Below, piece by piece: positions 13,301-25,867 of a DNA stretch of 64,000 nucleotides. Below the pieces are notes generated by a model. The model saw only the letters and a program-made list of their open reading frames with translations. It was not told the origin of the DNA and made no database searches. The stretch's first letter is position 1. Every line of letters starts with the position of its first letter. The translations under genes and the position numbers were made by a program. The stretch is from Seriola aureovittata (lineage: Eukaryota > Chordata > Actinopteri > Carangiformes > Carangidae), in assembly GCF_021018895.1 (NCBI RefSeq), contig NC_079364.1, forward strand, positions 12,326,885 to 12,390,884, written 5' to 3'.

Positions 13301-13990
13301 GGGGGCTCTTCAAAAGGGGCTATTACGGGAATTTAAACAGATAAATGTTCCCACTTTAATGTGTGTGTGCCGGTTTATATCAGCACATACAGCTTTGTGT
13401 GTAAAAGTGTTAACAGCTAAATGAAACAATTCAACCACATGTTGTACATAATGCAGTTATGACCGATGAACATTTGTCCTAAACATTAGAGAAATATGTT
13501 TTGTTTAGAATTTCACAGACCATCGCGCTGGTCGAAAGTAGCACAGCAGCAGTCTTGACACAAGATAATTTGTTCTTGTAAAGTTTCCAAACATATCATT
13601 ACCTCATTAGCTTCATTATGTGCCCCTGTTCAATTTTTCAAAAAACCATGTTGTGGTTCAGGGAGAAATCTCCAGAAGTCATATAGCATATAAATTGCTC
13701 AACAGGGACCCAGAAAAATAACCAAAGCAACCCAAGGAAAAGGAGACAATAATATCACACTATCATGCTAAACGTCAACTTATACTTCTACGTGAACGCC
13801 TGCAGTTATCTTGTTATTTTCTTATTTTATAGCACATGAACCTACATTTTAAATTACATCAGTTGAGGGTTGAAGTTGAAGGCATTATTTTTCAAAGAAG
13901 GGTCAGTGGTGCTAAAATGATTAGTCGATTAATTGATGATTATTGACAGACAATTAAAACAACCATTTAGATATCAAGGTTTTAAGAAGA
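10349..13990. other. Gene-free stretch
   Basis: No coding exon seen. It contains A/T-rich tracts at 11388-11415 and an (AAAAT)n run at 11884-11906. The 92-codon frame at 12182-12460 has no recognisable domain. A fragment around 13,910-13,960 (GATTAGTCGATTAATTGATG) resembles a degenerate dispersed repeat common in fish DNA. Confidence 0.5.
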
Positions 13991-13999
13991 CTACAAGTC

Positions 14000-14590
14000 T
14001 ACAGACATGCTAGCAGCTGCCAGGCTTAGGCACAGCAATGATTTCAGCATGCTAACATCAGCATGCTAACATAATGGTGTTTAGCGTGTTAGGTAAACAT
14101 CAACATGTTGATTTTTTTTTAAACAGGTTCACCATCTTTTGTTTTAGCCTTATAAAGTAGCATGGTGCTAATTAGCACAAAGTACAGCAGAGGTCGATGT
14201 AATGTCTTTAATTTTGCAGGCATCTGATCATAAACCAAAGTACAGGACAAAATGAAAGGTTGACCTCAAGATTGTGCTGGATGAAACGTCAGCAAATCAA
14301 AAGGTTTTTACAATCTGTCCTGTAGGGACCTTGAAAAGCCTCTTCGTAGCAAATTTCACAAAAGTCCATCCAATAGCTGTCAATACATTCGAACCTCATG
14401 CTGGAGCCAAAGGAAAAATCAGGGTAATATGAGAGTAAATGGAATTCATCCTGTGGTGACTGTGAGTATTTCATGGCAATCCACCCAAAAAACTGTTGGG
14501 ACATCTCAGTCTGGGCCAAGCAGCCAACAGCAACATCCCTCGCCACAACACCAGGACGGCCAAAACATTTTTGAACTGTGACCAAGATAC
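14000..14590. repeat. Teleost-type interspersed repeat (unclassified)
   Basis: Contains phrases I recognise from a high-copy repeat in fish genomes: repeated AGCATGCTAACAT motifs, GCTAATTAGCACAAAGTACA, a stretch like CATAAACCAAAGTACAGGAC, and ATTTCATGGCAATCCACCCA followed by TGTTGGGACAT. The minus-strand frame at 14289-14585 is translated repeat, not a gene. I cannot give the family name from sequence alone. Confidence 0.6.
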
Positions 14591-16550
14591 GTACAGAGCA
14601 GATGATATTACAGTTTAAACAAACTTTTCAGTGCTCTCTGATGGACAAGTTATATAATGCCATCACTGTTTCTAAACAACTAACATATCTTTGGCATTTC
14701 CACAGTGCAATTCCAAGGTATTGATTGACATTTATATTGATCTGCTGTGATGAGCAAGTATATGCCAATACTGTATACCTGTTACGCAAAGTGGACCTTG
14801 TTTTGATGAATCAGTTCCACAAACTCAAACTGATACATCGAAATAAGCAACAACTGAAATATCAAAGGAAGCAATCACCTTGGGCCCTGAAAAAAAATAT
14901 GATAGGCATTATCTATTATTATTCTGACATTTTACAGGCTAAACAATTAATTAATAATAAAATAAAGAATGATCAATAATGAAAATGACCACAGGTTGCA
15001 GCTGTATAGTTCAGGGACACAGCTAGGAGATAATGTCTGTATAAACACTGCAAATATCTCGCACAGGAAGCTTTCTGAAGCTAGTCGAAAGGAAGTGTTA
15101 TTGAGATGTGCAGCAGGGCAGACTAATGGATTCCACCTAGAATGACATTTTAATGGAACGGAGCTGTTGGGCCACAACTGATTAATAATAGGCCTGCTTC
15201 CATCCATAGAGGTGCTTATTAAAATATGAATTTCAAATGAATCAGTCTTCAGAGCATTGTCCACCAGCGTCCAGCTGTAATTTGTTGTCACTGAAACTTT
15301 AAGACACTGGTATCTCGATGGCCAGAATGGGAAGTAGTAAAAACACCCTGACTGGGAATAAGAGTCAAAGATATGGCATAGGAGGCAAAGAGAGAAGTCC
15401 TTTTCCAAGTGACTATAATGGATTTGTTACCCTTCTGATTTACATTTAAATGAAAACCTTTTATCTGCTGGTCTTCCTACTAATGAGCAAACTCTGCTTT
15501 GACAGATGTGAATCCTCTTTCCCACCATGAATAGGGTGAACCAACAATATAATGTTGTGAAGTATTTATCAAATATTAAAAAAAAAAAAAAAAAATACTT
15601 AAAAATAACCCTAGAAAAAAATGCATATTTACACTTTTACCTGTTGTGTCACATTGTCTCTCTCGCACACATCCTTGAAAAGCTGCTAAATGGAGGCCAA
15701 GGAGAGACTGAGGGCAGAAAAAAAAGTAGATTTGAAAACACAGAATGATAACTGAAGGTGTAATTTATGAGCCTAATGTGTGCTTGTGTCTCCAACTAAC
15801 TGCTTTATATGCATCTAATTCAAACCGGGCAATGCGGTCTGAGGAAATGAACTGTAACTGCATGTTGTGTAATGTGTTTTTACCACAGAGATGACAAGAG
15901 TCAAGGCAGATGGTTGGACATACTTCACTTCATGTCATACTTCAAATCAATTCAATTGTTAACAACATTTAGTGGATCTGTTGCCATGCCAGGACATTGT
16001 TGGCATGTCATTGATTAAAAACAACAACTACAATAATTCTGGCAGCAGTATATTTCCTTAAAAAATAAAAAATAAAAAAAAAACATAATTAGCCAATGCA
16101 AATGAACTGTATATGAATGGAATTTTTCAAAGTCGCATGTGAGTGTGAGTGTGTGTTTCGCATGTATGGTACTGATGGTACTGATTCAGAGGAATGACGG
16201 TTTGAAGTAACTTTGTGAAAGTACACCATTATCACTGGAATACTTTTCCAAATCTGTGTGTGTTGCTGATACAAGCGAGCTGTTGGGTATAATTATAATA
16301 AAAATAAGAGAATCTGAATTTTCTTTTTGTTGTCCTTTTTAATCTCAGATGTGCTGTAGTTATGTTTAAACATAACAGTAGATTGTTATTCATCATAATT
16401 TGCTGGAATATTTCTTTATACTATTCAATGATGTCTAATTGGCAGCCATAATAAAAGCTGGTAAAATTCTCTAAATGATAAGGAAAGGAGCTTCAGTGCT
16501 TCCTATCTTATCTCCTTTGGCATAGGAAACAATGGACCTTCCTTTATGAA
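14591..16550. other. Gene-free stretch
   Basis: Includes the longest open frame of the window (14947-15408, minus, 153 codons). It has no recognisable domain, and its length is within chance for 64 kb of AT-rich DNA. The block at about 15,090-15,340 is non-repetitive and could be conserved non-coding sequence. An A-run lies at 15580-15595. Confidence 0.5.
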
Positions 16551-16559
16551 AGGAAAGGA

Positions 16560-16950
16560 GAAAATGCTCTCCCAATTCCTTGCTGCAGCAACATTTAAAA
16601 CAATGGACGGTTGTAGTTTTACCATGGCAGACCCACATAAATGTAGAAACAACAGAGCATCTATTCTATGCTTATGACACGATCCAAAACTTATGGAAAT
16701 CCTTATACGATTGGCTGAGCTCCAAAACCACAAATATAAAATTCTTATCTTTCAAATCCAGTTAGGAGTCATCTTGAAGAAAAAGCATATTATCTTTATC
16801 ATCATTATAACAATCTATACATAGATGTTGTTTCAAAACCCGTTCAATGCACTAAAAAATTAATTTTCTGTTCTTGTAAACGTCTAAACTCTACAAAGCC
16901 TACGTATGTCTGAATATAATTCATTCTGGACCCTACTCAGTTGTTCAACT
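16560..16950 (+). mobile_element. LINE fragment, C-terminal part of ORF2-like protein (decayed)
   Basis: The plus-strand frame at 16580-16765 reads VETTEHLFYAYDTIQNLWKS, then YDWLSSK. This fits the zinc-knuckle-like tail downstream of reverse transcriptase in L1/Tx1-type non-LTR retrotransposons (pattern: ET-EHLF-C-x-x-x-x-LW). The expected cysteines are largely lost. After a stop at about 16765 the sequence still reads like degraded ORF2 tail. The fragment is truncated and not functional. The family assignment rests on pattern memory, not a search. Confidence 0.5.
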
Positions 16951-18100
16951 CTTTCTACTTGTTTATGTTTAAGGGACAACTTTAACAGCTAATGTATTAT
17001 TAGGACATTCATGACCAAACTGCTTGTTAATGTCAATGATATTTTTATTTCATCTGAGCACTAGATTTGTGGCGGCCAAAATAAACAGCTGAAAAAAATT
17101 ATATTTTATCTAGATATTATAATTCTTGGCCAATTTAGCTAAGGTTACAGACATTTTTTCACTTTTCAACCATTTAAAATTTATTATGCTGTCATTTTTT
17201 ATTTAATCTTACTACTAACGTTTTAATGGGCAACGTTGGCAGGTAAAGTAACTGTCACTTTTGTCATCTGTCACAGCTGATGTTATTCTCAATTTTTCAT
17301 TTTCCTTTGACATTAGATTGTTGGAGGCCAAACCTGTCAGCTAAAGTAACATGGAGTTTTTTCAATGCAGAATTATGAAACAGCATAATCAACCCAACAA
17401 TGTGTTCACAGAATCAACCCAGCACTTTTTGGAGTGTACTTTTTGGAGGTAAGAGAGTCTTAGATTAGTTCTGAAGCACAAAAATAAATGGCAGAACGCT
17501 GAATCCTGACTGCCCAAGACAATTGATTTACATAAGGCTGTAAAAGACTTTCTTCTCTTCCTTCTACTTTGAAGTTTTTCTTATGTCTTTACAGATGCAA
17601 AAGCAGCTAATGTAAATTATGAAATTCAGCAATCAAAATTGTTTGTTTACTTGAGTGGGGTCGATACAGGGGCACATATCCAGCCATACAGTAACTGAAT
17701 TTCCACCACTTTTTTCATGACCTGTGTGATTGTGTTTCTTAAATAATTTATATCCAAAGCAAAAAAAAAAAAGTAAAACATCCAGCTTTTGACCACGATA
17801 CTCTGTCATGATGCCAGTTTTATGCAGTATAAAGCAAGTTTTCCCTATTTTTGCAAATTCTGACGAATACAAAAAAAATTCAGACGAGAAGCACTTGTAC
17901 TGCCGCAATGATCGCCTCGACAAGCACATTTTTCACAGCAGTAGTAGTTTGTCATCAAGAACACCCCCTGAAATCTAAACTAAAGGCCATTTTCTAATGG
18001 GATCACACCAGCTGACACCTGTCAACATACTGACGTTCTGACCAATGAGTGATCAGTTGTCATTACTACTTTATTACATGGGTGTGCAGTGCTTGTAGGT
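16951..18100. other. Gene-free stretch
   Basis: No exon is supported. A short plus-strand stretch near 17,390-17,440 (NVFTESTQHFLEC in one frame) again resembles a LINE ORF2 tail, so more decayed LINE may be present. The 98-codon minus frame at 17633-17929 shows no domain. Confidence 0.45.
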
Positions 18101-18179
18101 TTGGACGACACACACCTTTGAACACTGCCTTCATTTTCATCTCAACTACACACCTGCAAAGTTTTGTGACTGCATCTTG

Positions 18180-18800
18180 CACCATATCATGCTGACAAAA
18201 ATGTACCGACACACAGATATATAAAGCCACCCCCTGTGGTAGTTCCGTCTACAGTAGGTGTCTCTAAGACTACATTATGTCATGATGACACACACACAGA
18301 CTCACAAGGTGAACACTCACGACTGGTATTGTGTTATAAATACAACAAATAATAAAAAAAAGTTTTACCTCATTATTAAAATCTAATAAGCATATCCACT
18401 CTATGTGGAGTAGGGGCTGTGGTGTAAGTATGGCATCTCTTCAACGTATTACTGAGTTATCATGTTCACAAGAATCCAAAAATCAGTTTCCTCCTACAGC
18501 TCATTACTTATCAATTTTTATACCACCATGTTTGTCTTTGCATGCTACATACCTGGTATCAATGTGAAACTTTTACCTGAAAGTGTTAATGAGTTACAGC
18601 AACTTCTGGGAATTCAGTGCTCCCTCATTAATATGGAAATACATGCAGAAAGGTGCTCCAACACCTCATCAGATCATCTACTCCATGCCTGTGGTGGGGG
18701 CACCTGTGGTGTAAGAATAAAGTCTACAATCTATCGTTCTTGAATTATCATGTTCACAAGAATGTGTCTACAGAGGAAAAGAGTCACAGCATGATGACAG
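18180..18800. repeat. Degenerate repeated unit, three partial copies about 280 bp apart
   Basis: A core like ATCATGTTCACAAGAATG occurs near 18188 (diverged), 18462 and 18747. A second core (CTGTGGTGTAAG or its variants) occurs near 18229, 18418 and 18702. The repetition suggests tandem or serial copies of one dispersed element. The frames at 18462-18743 and 18653-18877 are translations of this repeat. Confidence 0.5.
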
Positions 18801-20456
18801 TGTACTGTGGTGATGCTACTGTCACATTTAAAAAAAACTTTTCAACATCAAAAATATCAAAGACTCAACGAATATAACTATGCCTATATGCTAAAATCAG
18901 CAAGATATTGAATTTCATAAACTGTCAAATATATTTGACAAGAGGTAACAAAGTCAAACAAGGACAAAAAACATTGCGTTGTATCCATGTTTGGCGTTTT
19001 GCTATTGCTTCTTGCGCAAGATTGATCAATGAACTCTTGATAAAAGCCACTGTGGCCATGAGCAATAGACTTTATGTAAGCTACTACTAAACTAGCCTCT
19101 GGTAGATACTTTGGCACTACGCCATATTGCATTTGTGCTTCTATGTGTTTTTGCTGGTGGGAGTGTGATCTCCGTAGGGGAGACATGTAATGTCCATAGT
19201 TTGCCAAAAAATCAACCATCTGGCAAAACCATTTTAGTCATAAATGAGGACAAACATAGAACCTGAATATGTTTGTAGAATATGACAATCAAAAAAAATC
19301 TGCATGTTTCTTCCCCTTAGGTGCTTGTCAATTACGGCTGTTTTTGAAGTGGGTATGGAATTATTTTAAATTTTCACTTCTTGTAACAACATTTCAATTC
19401 TCACTCTTTGAGAATTTATTACAATAGCACCAAACAAAAGCAGCAGTCAAACTGCAGTAATCTCAGGATAACAGACGTTATGGATAGAAAAACAACAACA
19501 ACAACAACAACAATAAAACAAAATAAAGAATAAATAAATAAAAACACATGTTAATGGAAAAAAACGTAATCTTTCTAAAGCCTTAAGGAATTGTGATTAG
19601 ACCGATTATCATGATAAAACCTGTTACACAAGCTGAACTAATGAAGCTTCATTTTCACATTAACTCAAGAAATCAATCAAAACTTGTGATGCTAATAGGA
19701 AATAATGACTTAGCGGATGGACCCCGTTGGAGCAGAAAATAATCTTACACTGCAGTAAGTTCAAGGAAGGTGTTCCACCAAATACTGAATCATGTAGGTG
19801 GATGAACAGAAATGAATTACATTAGCAAACTTGTACCATACTTAATTTTTTTAATTGAAAGAAAAACCATAACAGCAAAAGAGGTGACAGTACAAACATG
19901 ACTGCCCTGCTTTACTGCTCATTCCAGGAAACAGCCAGATACTAAAGTTTAAATACTATCAGTTCTTCTTACTGTTGTGTGTCATAGCTTTTAAGAACAA
20001 CACTGTCGCCTCCTTCTCTCATTCTTCAACCTCATCCCATCTTAGAAAGACAAACACAACATTATAATCTCATAGGACTATAACCCATTGATTTTCAATC
20101 AATATAGTGTGAATCCATTATAAGGGAATGTATGCATCATTGCCACCACAGGCTGGGTTGCATGCTGAAGTGGTCCACCACCTACACACCTTTGCTTGTC
20201 ATTTAGCCAAAGGGGTTTTTACCAGGGACATGGAGTGTGACTTCCAATTAGTTTTCAGGAGATTTATTCAGGGAACTGTTAAAAATGTGTTAAAGAATGT
20301 TAGCGGAGTAATGGATTTTAAATGACTGCCACACTGGAATGCTACATATAGCATAATATGAGCTCTAATGAGTTTTGTATGACCCCTAATGTAAAGGGCT
20401 ATCTTCAAAGCTTCATTTGGCTGATGTTATTGCTTTTAATAACATGAAGCAAAACA
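18801..20456. other. Gene-free stretch
   Basis: No exon seen. It contains a short (AAC)n run at 19491-19512 and A-rich sequence to 19560. The frames at 18884-19219 (minus) and 20128-20325 (plus) show no domain. Confidence 0.55.
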
Positions 20457-20479
20457 TTATATATATATATATATATATT
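20457..20479. repeat. (AT)n microsatellite
   Basis: About 11 AT units. Confidence 0.95.
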
Positions 20480-20904
20480 AAGAAATATCTAAAGTTAATG
20501 TCTCATGTGCCAGTGTACACTTGCATACAGCTCTTCTTAATCATGCATAGAATATACAGTTAATTCCCATACGAAAGTGCAGCAAACTTTTCCATAAGAC
20601 AGCCGTGTTTGAGCATGATGATGTGTGCGTGTGTGCGCATGTATGTGTGTAGACAGAAAGAGAGAGAGTGAGAGAGAGTGTATACTCAGACAGCTGTGTG
20701 GGAGAGAAGACTCAAGGTGCAGATCCGGGCGGAGGAGTATGTTGAGGTTATTCAAGAACCTGAGAGCTCGGAGTTGGTTGATCTGTCACTACACTGCCTG
20801 GTAAAAAATTTACAGGAAACATAACGAGCCTGTATGATTCACACAACCAATGAAGACCGCCCCAGATAGGCTGGCAGACATTTAAAAAGTGGGCCACTTT
20901 TAGC

Positions 20905-21520
20905 AACTTTGTTTCGTAGTAGTATTAGAAGTAGAAGTATTATGAGCAAAATGTCCTTAAAGTATCACAAAATTAAAGTTTTTATTTAAGTATATATACT
21001 TACAATGCAGAAAAACAATTCCTGTGACTGGTATACTACAATACTGTATTATTAGTTATTCTAAAAGCATTTACATGTAAGCAGCATTTTACTGTTGTAG
21101 CTGGTTGTGGTGGATACAAATATTGTATTTACTGTTAGGTACTTAAATTTATAACAATAGATTATATTTCACAACCTCATCGTATACGTTGTGTGTAAAG
21201 TAAATAATTACTAACTAAAGGTGTCAGGTAAATGTAGTGCAGTAAAAAGCTCAATTTCTCCCTGTGAAATGTAGAAGTATAATGCAGCAAGAACCACCAC
21301 ACACCGAAATGTCCTCACTATGACTTAATAAATAAATCACAGTGAAGTCATTTAAGTGCGTGGTGATTAATCTTAATCTTCAATTATGATGTTCCTGCAA
21401 CCAGCCAGCACCTCACTGCAAATACTATCTGCGCAATGGGAGTTCTGTTTACCTACATTAAATTTGTACTTAGGTACAGCACTTGAGTAAATGTACAAAT
21501 GTTACATTTCACTGGTTACT
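20905..21520 (+). mobile_element. Degenerate non-autonomous repeat of a common teleost type
   Basis: Contains scattered phrases typical of a high-copy fish repeat: AGAAGTAGAAGTATTATGAG, ATGCAGAAAAACAATTCC then TGTGACTG, GTAAATGTAGTGCAGTA, and near the end TTGTACTTAGGTACAGCACT followed by TGAGTAAATGTAC. Copies of this family usually have short terminal inverted repeats, but I could not define the ends here. It has no coding capacity. Confidence 0.5.
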
Positions 21521-22640
21521 AATAATGTGAGACTTCCGAGATACACCGATTAAAATCTTGCAATGTTTGTGATATTACCTTGTAGATCCAAATGATTTGC
21601 TGCATAATCAACACCTAATTCTGCAACTCATTGCAGCTTTCAGACACCTCTGGCTCACTGAAAAACACGCTGCAGCCCTACGACTTACAACTTATTAAGT
21701 CATTAAAACCGAGAGGATTCTGTACTTGTTGTTTCTGGCATCTGTGGTTTGAAAAACAGCTGCTGCTGAGCTTTCGGACATGCTTCCTTAAGCCTCAGTC
21801 ATGCTCATTTACAGCTTGCACATGGCCACTGTATTTCTATTGCAGTGTTTGAATGGGTGGAATTGCAGTACATGCATTCAATCCACACATATCCGTTTCA
21901 CATATATCTTCGTGATTACATGTACACAGTCTCACATTGTTCTGCAAACACACATGTAACCATTTGACTGGATAGCTGTATTTCTGACTGATGTTGAGCG
22001 CTGCTTTGGAAGTGAGTGATTACGATGTGCCCATTAACAAACAGCATTGCTGATTTGCAGCATGACCCTGGCCGTGACTGAGGAGCAGAATCAGTGTGGA
22101 TAATATATCCTGGCACATGAACATGGGCAGTGGAGAGATACCAGATGCACACCCTCCCCATGTAGTGGTAAAAACTGCACTGCTAATGTAATACTCCAAA
22201 ATTTGTAAATCCCCACCTGGACATAAATTCCACGTAATGCGTAAATGCACTAGCACTGAATAATGGAAATGAGAGCGAACACTATATGCCAGACAATGCT
22301 AAATATTTATAGTTATAGGGAACCTCATTAATAGATTGTGGTTTGAGATTACAGCATTCGAAATATAATATGGAGGAATTTGAAACTGCAGAGCCCCAGA
22401 AAAGCAGCAGTAGAGAATTCAACCTTCACACTGTGAGTAACAATAAGAGAGGGATGAATAGAAACTAATTTAAGATCAGGTCAGAGTATAAACAGTACAC
22501 TAGGGGAAAGCTTTGGCGAAAGAATGTGGGCAGCAGAAGTCAGGGTGTGTGCATGGTGGTACACAAGGTTGGTTCAATGTCCAGAGCATGAGAGCAGTTA
22601 TTTATGAACATTCATAAAAAATCTAGTCCATTTGCTAATT
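21521..22640. other. Gene-free stretch
   Basis: No coding exon or recognised repeat. Short frames at 21631-21852 (plus) and 21916-22256 (minus) overlap one another and have no domain. Confidence 0.55.
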
Positions 22641-22651
22641 AATATATATAT

Positions 22652-22734
<83 letters not shown>

Positions 22735-22739
22735 ATATA
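22641..22739. repeat. (AT)n microsatellite, 99 bp, with a few phase breaks
   Basis: Nearly pure alternating AT with three TAAT/ATTA phase shifts (around 22662, 22700 and 22724). Self-complementary, so able to extrude as a cruciform and likely to be unstable or misassembled. Confidence 0.97.
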
Positions 22740-23940
22740 CCATCACCGGGAACAAACTTGAAACTAACTTCAGCCTCGTGTTTGACTGGTAGTACTTGCA
22801 TTTCTCTGCATATGAGTTTAATTATCTCTCACACATCCTGAGCTGATTGTGACTGACTTTGGCCATTTGGCTACAATTTATTTTCAGTTTTCTGTTTCCA
22901 CTAGACATTGTACCATACTGTTTCAATTACCTCGAAGCAACTTAGGATTTGATTGACTCATCCAAGAAATCTAAACAATTACCTCACTCATTAAATACAT
23001 GGCTCTTAATGTGAAAAAGTGTCTCTGTTATTTTTCCCTAATGTTATGGGAGGGGGGCCTTAAGTGTATATCAAGTAAGTAAGCTAATCTCTGCCAAAAA
23101 CCTTGTCCATCCTAAATGATTGAGAGCACATAGTAAATGAGAATAATTATATAAACAAAGGTCTGAGTCATTAAAAGGTTTCTTACTGCGACAGGTTTTT
23201 AAGATAAGCCTAAATGAGTTCATCATTAAAACGATTTCTTCCTCTTATTCTATGAAACTTATTCAGCAAAGAAACAGCCTGGAGCTTTTCCACTCCATAA
23301 ACTTTATAGATATCAAATCATGTTTTCCTCAGAAATGTATTGTTAAAATGAGTTTATATTTAAGGAGCACTATCAATAACAAGCCATTACACGTACCCTG
23401 ATACACAGAAAAACATTTAGTGCTGTCAGTCATTTTACACAATTGATTACATTTAGAGCTGGGCAATGTATCACGTGTGATACCACAGATGTGTATGTTT
23501 ACTCCAAGTGTCTTAGAGGAAAAATGAATGCTAGATATTACAATTAAAATTAAGTGAAGCAGAATATATGTTTGTCCTTCTATATTTTTTAAGATTTAAA
23601 AACTTCTGTGTGACATCTCAGAAAGCAGCTGCGTGTTTCTTTAAAGAAACTATACAATTTACAATTTAGATGTTTTTATTTGACCTTCAGCTCTCTCGAC
23701 ATGTTATCCACAGTGTGAGACAAGCACATCTCGAGTTAAGATAATGTAACATGTAAAGTTTTCTGCCGCAGTAACTGTTCTGAATTTGTGTAAGCTCAGT
23801 TTGGCATTCTGTTGACATTGTTGATTCTGAGAGGGCTTCTTACTGGGCTCGAGGGGTGGACACTGTGCCAGCAGCAGAAACCAGGGACCTGTGTGGTGGC
23901 AGACATGATGGAGAGCCACATTTAGCCAAGCTTTGTTTGA
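22740..23940. other. Gene-free stretch
   Basis: No exon seen. A short piece near 23,457-23,500 (GAGCTGGGCAATGTATCACG) resembles the edge of a dispersed repeat often seen in fish DNA. Confidence 0.5.
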
Positions 23941-24060
23941 GTGTGCATCAGTGTGTGCGTGTGTGTGTGTGAGAAAGAGTGTGTATGTGTATGTGTGCGA
24001 TCAGAGGGAGACGTATAAAGAGAGAGCGAGTGTGAGTGTGTGTGTATGTGTGAGAAAGAG
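23941..24060. repeat. Imperfect GT/GA-rich low-complexity tract
   Basis: Alternates (GT)n runs with GAGAAAGAG and GTGTATGTGT blocks. The two frames across it (23933-24193 plus, 24001-24288 minus) are low-complexity translations. Confidence 0.9.
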
Positions 24061-24654
24061 CTCAGAGGAATACCCACTCATTATGGCTGTGTGGAGGGGT
24101 GAAGGTGTGACAGGGATGAATATATCATTGCCTGCCCTTTGGTCAGCAGCCATCAGAAGTATAACAGATGGAACCGATGAACTGTTTCCATAGAGTTTGG
24201 ACACTTCTACATGCTGCGGTGGCCCATTATCTTTCATCACGTGCTCACAGGAATGCATGATACTACGATGTAACAAAGACAAAATCAAAAGCTCAATCTG
24301 AGCAGTGTGTTTTTAACTACTCCCTAAAGAAGTACTGAGTGCTACCATGATAACTTAACATGATCTTCTGAAGAAGCTACAGAGCGTTCATTCAATATTC
24401 ATTCATCATTCCCGTCTGTATATTCGTTTGCTTTTGGTGTAACAGCTTTGATATGCGTCATAGCAGTGGAACCATTTGCCTGTTTAAAAAGTGAATAATT
24501 CAAAATAAAAATCCTGGCATTTCAGCACACATCACAACATCTACCGTGTCATTGTCACACAGTGTGTATATAAATAAAACACACAGTGTGTTGGTTAACC
24601 ATCTACACCATGTCAAGAAATACATCACTACAAATCAACAGGTTTACGCCAATT

Positions 24655-24790
24655 AGAGTCAAGTCAGATTTATTTAGAGAGCGCATGTAAAAACAAGTGT
24701 TGATCCAAGTGCTTTACAGAAGAATTTAAATAAAAACAAATACATAGCTGTAACAAATGAAATAAATATATGAATAGGAAAATGATTCTC
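24655..24790. repeat. Interspersed repeat fragment
   Basis: The phrase GATTTATTTAGAGAGCGC, followed by AAAAACAAGTGTTGATCC and AAGTGCTTTACAGAAGA, matches the general pattern of a very common fish repeat (a tttatttatatagc start, then a caaagtgctttac motif). Related wording occurs at 25,540-25,600. Confidence 0.45.
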
Positions 24791-25539
24791 ATCACATCTG
24801 ATTTAATGTATAAAATAGATTATTTTAAGTGATGAAATGAAGATTGTTAAAAAAAAAAAAAAAAGTGTATGTGTGCATGTACTATTGAATGTTTTCCAAG
24901 GCAAATTTATTCAGCTGTTAATTCTTCAAAACAGTTAAGGCTTTGCAAGTCAGATGCGTATTCTTATGAGGCAGGAGCTCTCAATAACCTTGACAACTGA
25001 TGCATTTTGCCTCAGGCTATGTGGGAATTACTAAGTACTTAAATATATTCATTTTTCTTAATAAGTATGACATACGTAAACCTTCCTATTACACATGTGA
25101 GGCTGATGGTCTTCCATGGGATTGCGCAGTTTCTAGAGCAATCTCTGATCTATTAATCATGGTTATTTTAATGAGGTGCAGTCTGAGTGTGAAGAGCAGA
25201 GGTGGAGGGAAAAAAAAGAGTCTAAGACAAATACTGGATCTTACAATGTGAAATCCTGTGTATGGTTTAAAATATAGGTCAACATTCACTAGAACATTAG
25301 TGCTGTGTTCTGTTGACAACAGCAAACACATGGAAGATGAGGAGTTTGACAGAATATTTAAAGGCAAACCACTAAAATAAACTACAGTACATATATATAC
25401 CCATGCCTCAGCCTAACCATAAAAACATTTATTAGTTAACAGAAGCAGATGGGGGAAAATACTGAAATTTGTTCAGTGTGAACATTTTACCACTGCGCAG
25501 GAACATTCAATTAAATCGACTGCTAATTATGTTGATAAA

Positions 25540-25867
25540 AATGTTTATTTATAGAGCAACTTTTCTTAACAAAGTTACAAAGTGCTTGAAAAATAAAACC
25601 AGCTAAGAGAAAAGGGTCAAAGAACTTGAGGAATGTAAGAGTAGAACATTATAAATAAAAACATATATATCAACATTATGTAAAAGGATCTGACAGTAAG
25701 TGAAGAGAGGCAATAAAATATGTAAAAACTATAATTAGGGATAAAAAATATATATAAATAAAACACATATCAAACATTAACAAAGACTAAGTCTCTCTCT
25801 CAGGCAAGAGAGAGTTCCAGAGTCTGAGGCCTCTAATAGTATAATAGCATTTTTTTTTTTTTTTTTT
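25540..25867. repeat. Interspersed repeat fragment, same general type, ending near a T-run
   Basis: Contains TTTATTTATAGAGCAAC, TACAAAGTGCTTGAAAAATA and, further on, GAGAGTTCCAGAGTCTGAGG. This order is usual in a high-copy teleost repeat. The GAGTCTGAGGCC segment is followed by an 18-T run at 25850-25867. It is diverged, and the family is not named. Confidence 0.5.

Noticed and set aside
14289..14585. 98-codon minus-strand frame
   Set aside because: It lies wholly inside a recognised interspersed fish repeat.
14947..15408. 153-codon minus-strand frame, the longest in the window
   Set aside because: No domain and no convincing splice or promoter context; a frame of this length is expected by chance in 64 kb of AT-rich DNA on six frames.
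17381..17460. Further LINE ORF2 tail (TESTQHFLEC)
   Set aside because: Too short and diverged to list as a separate element; mentioned only in the stretch description.
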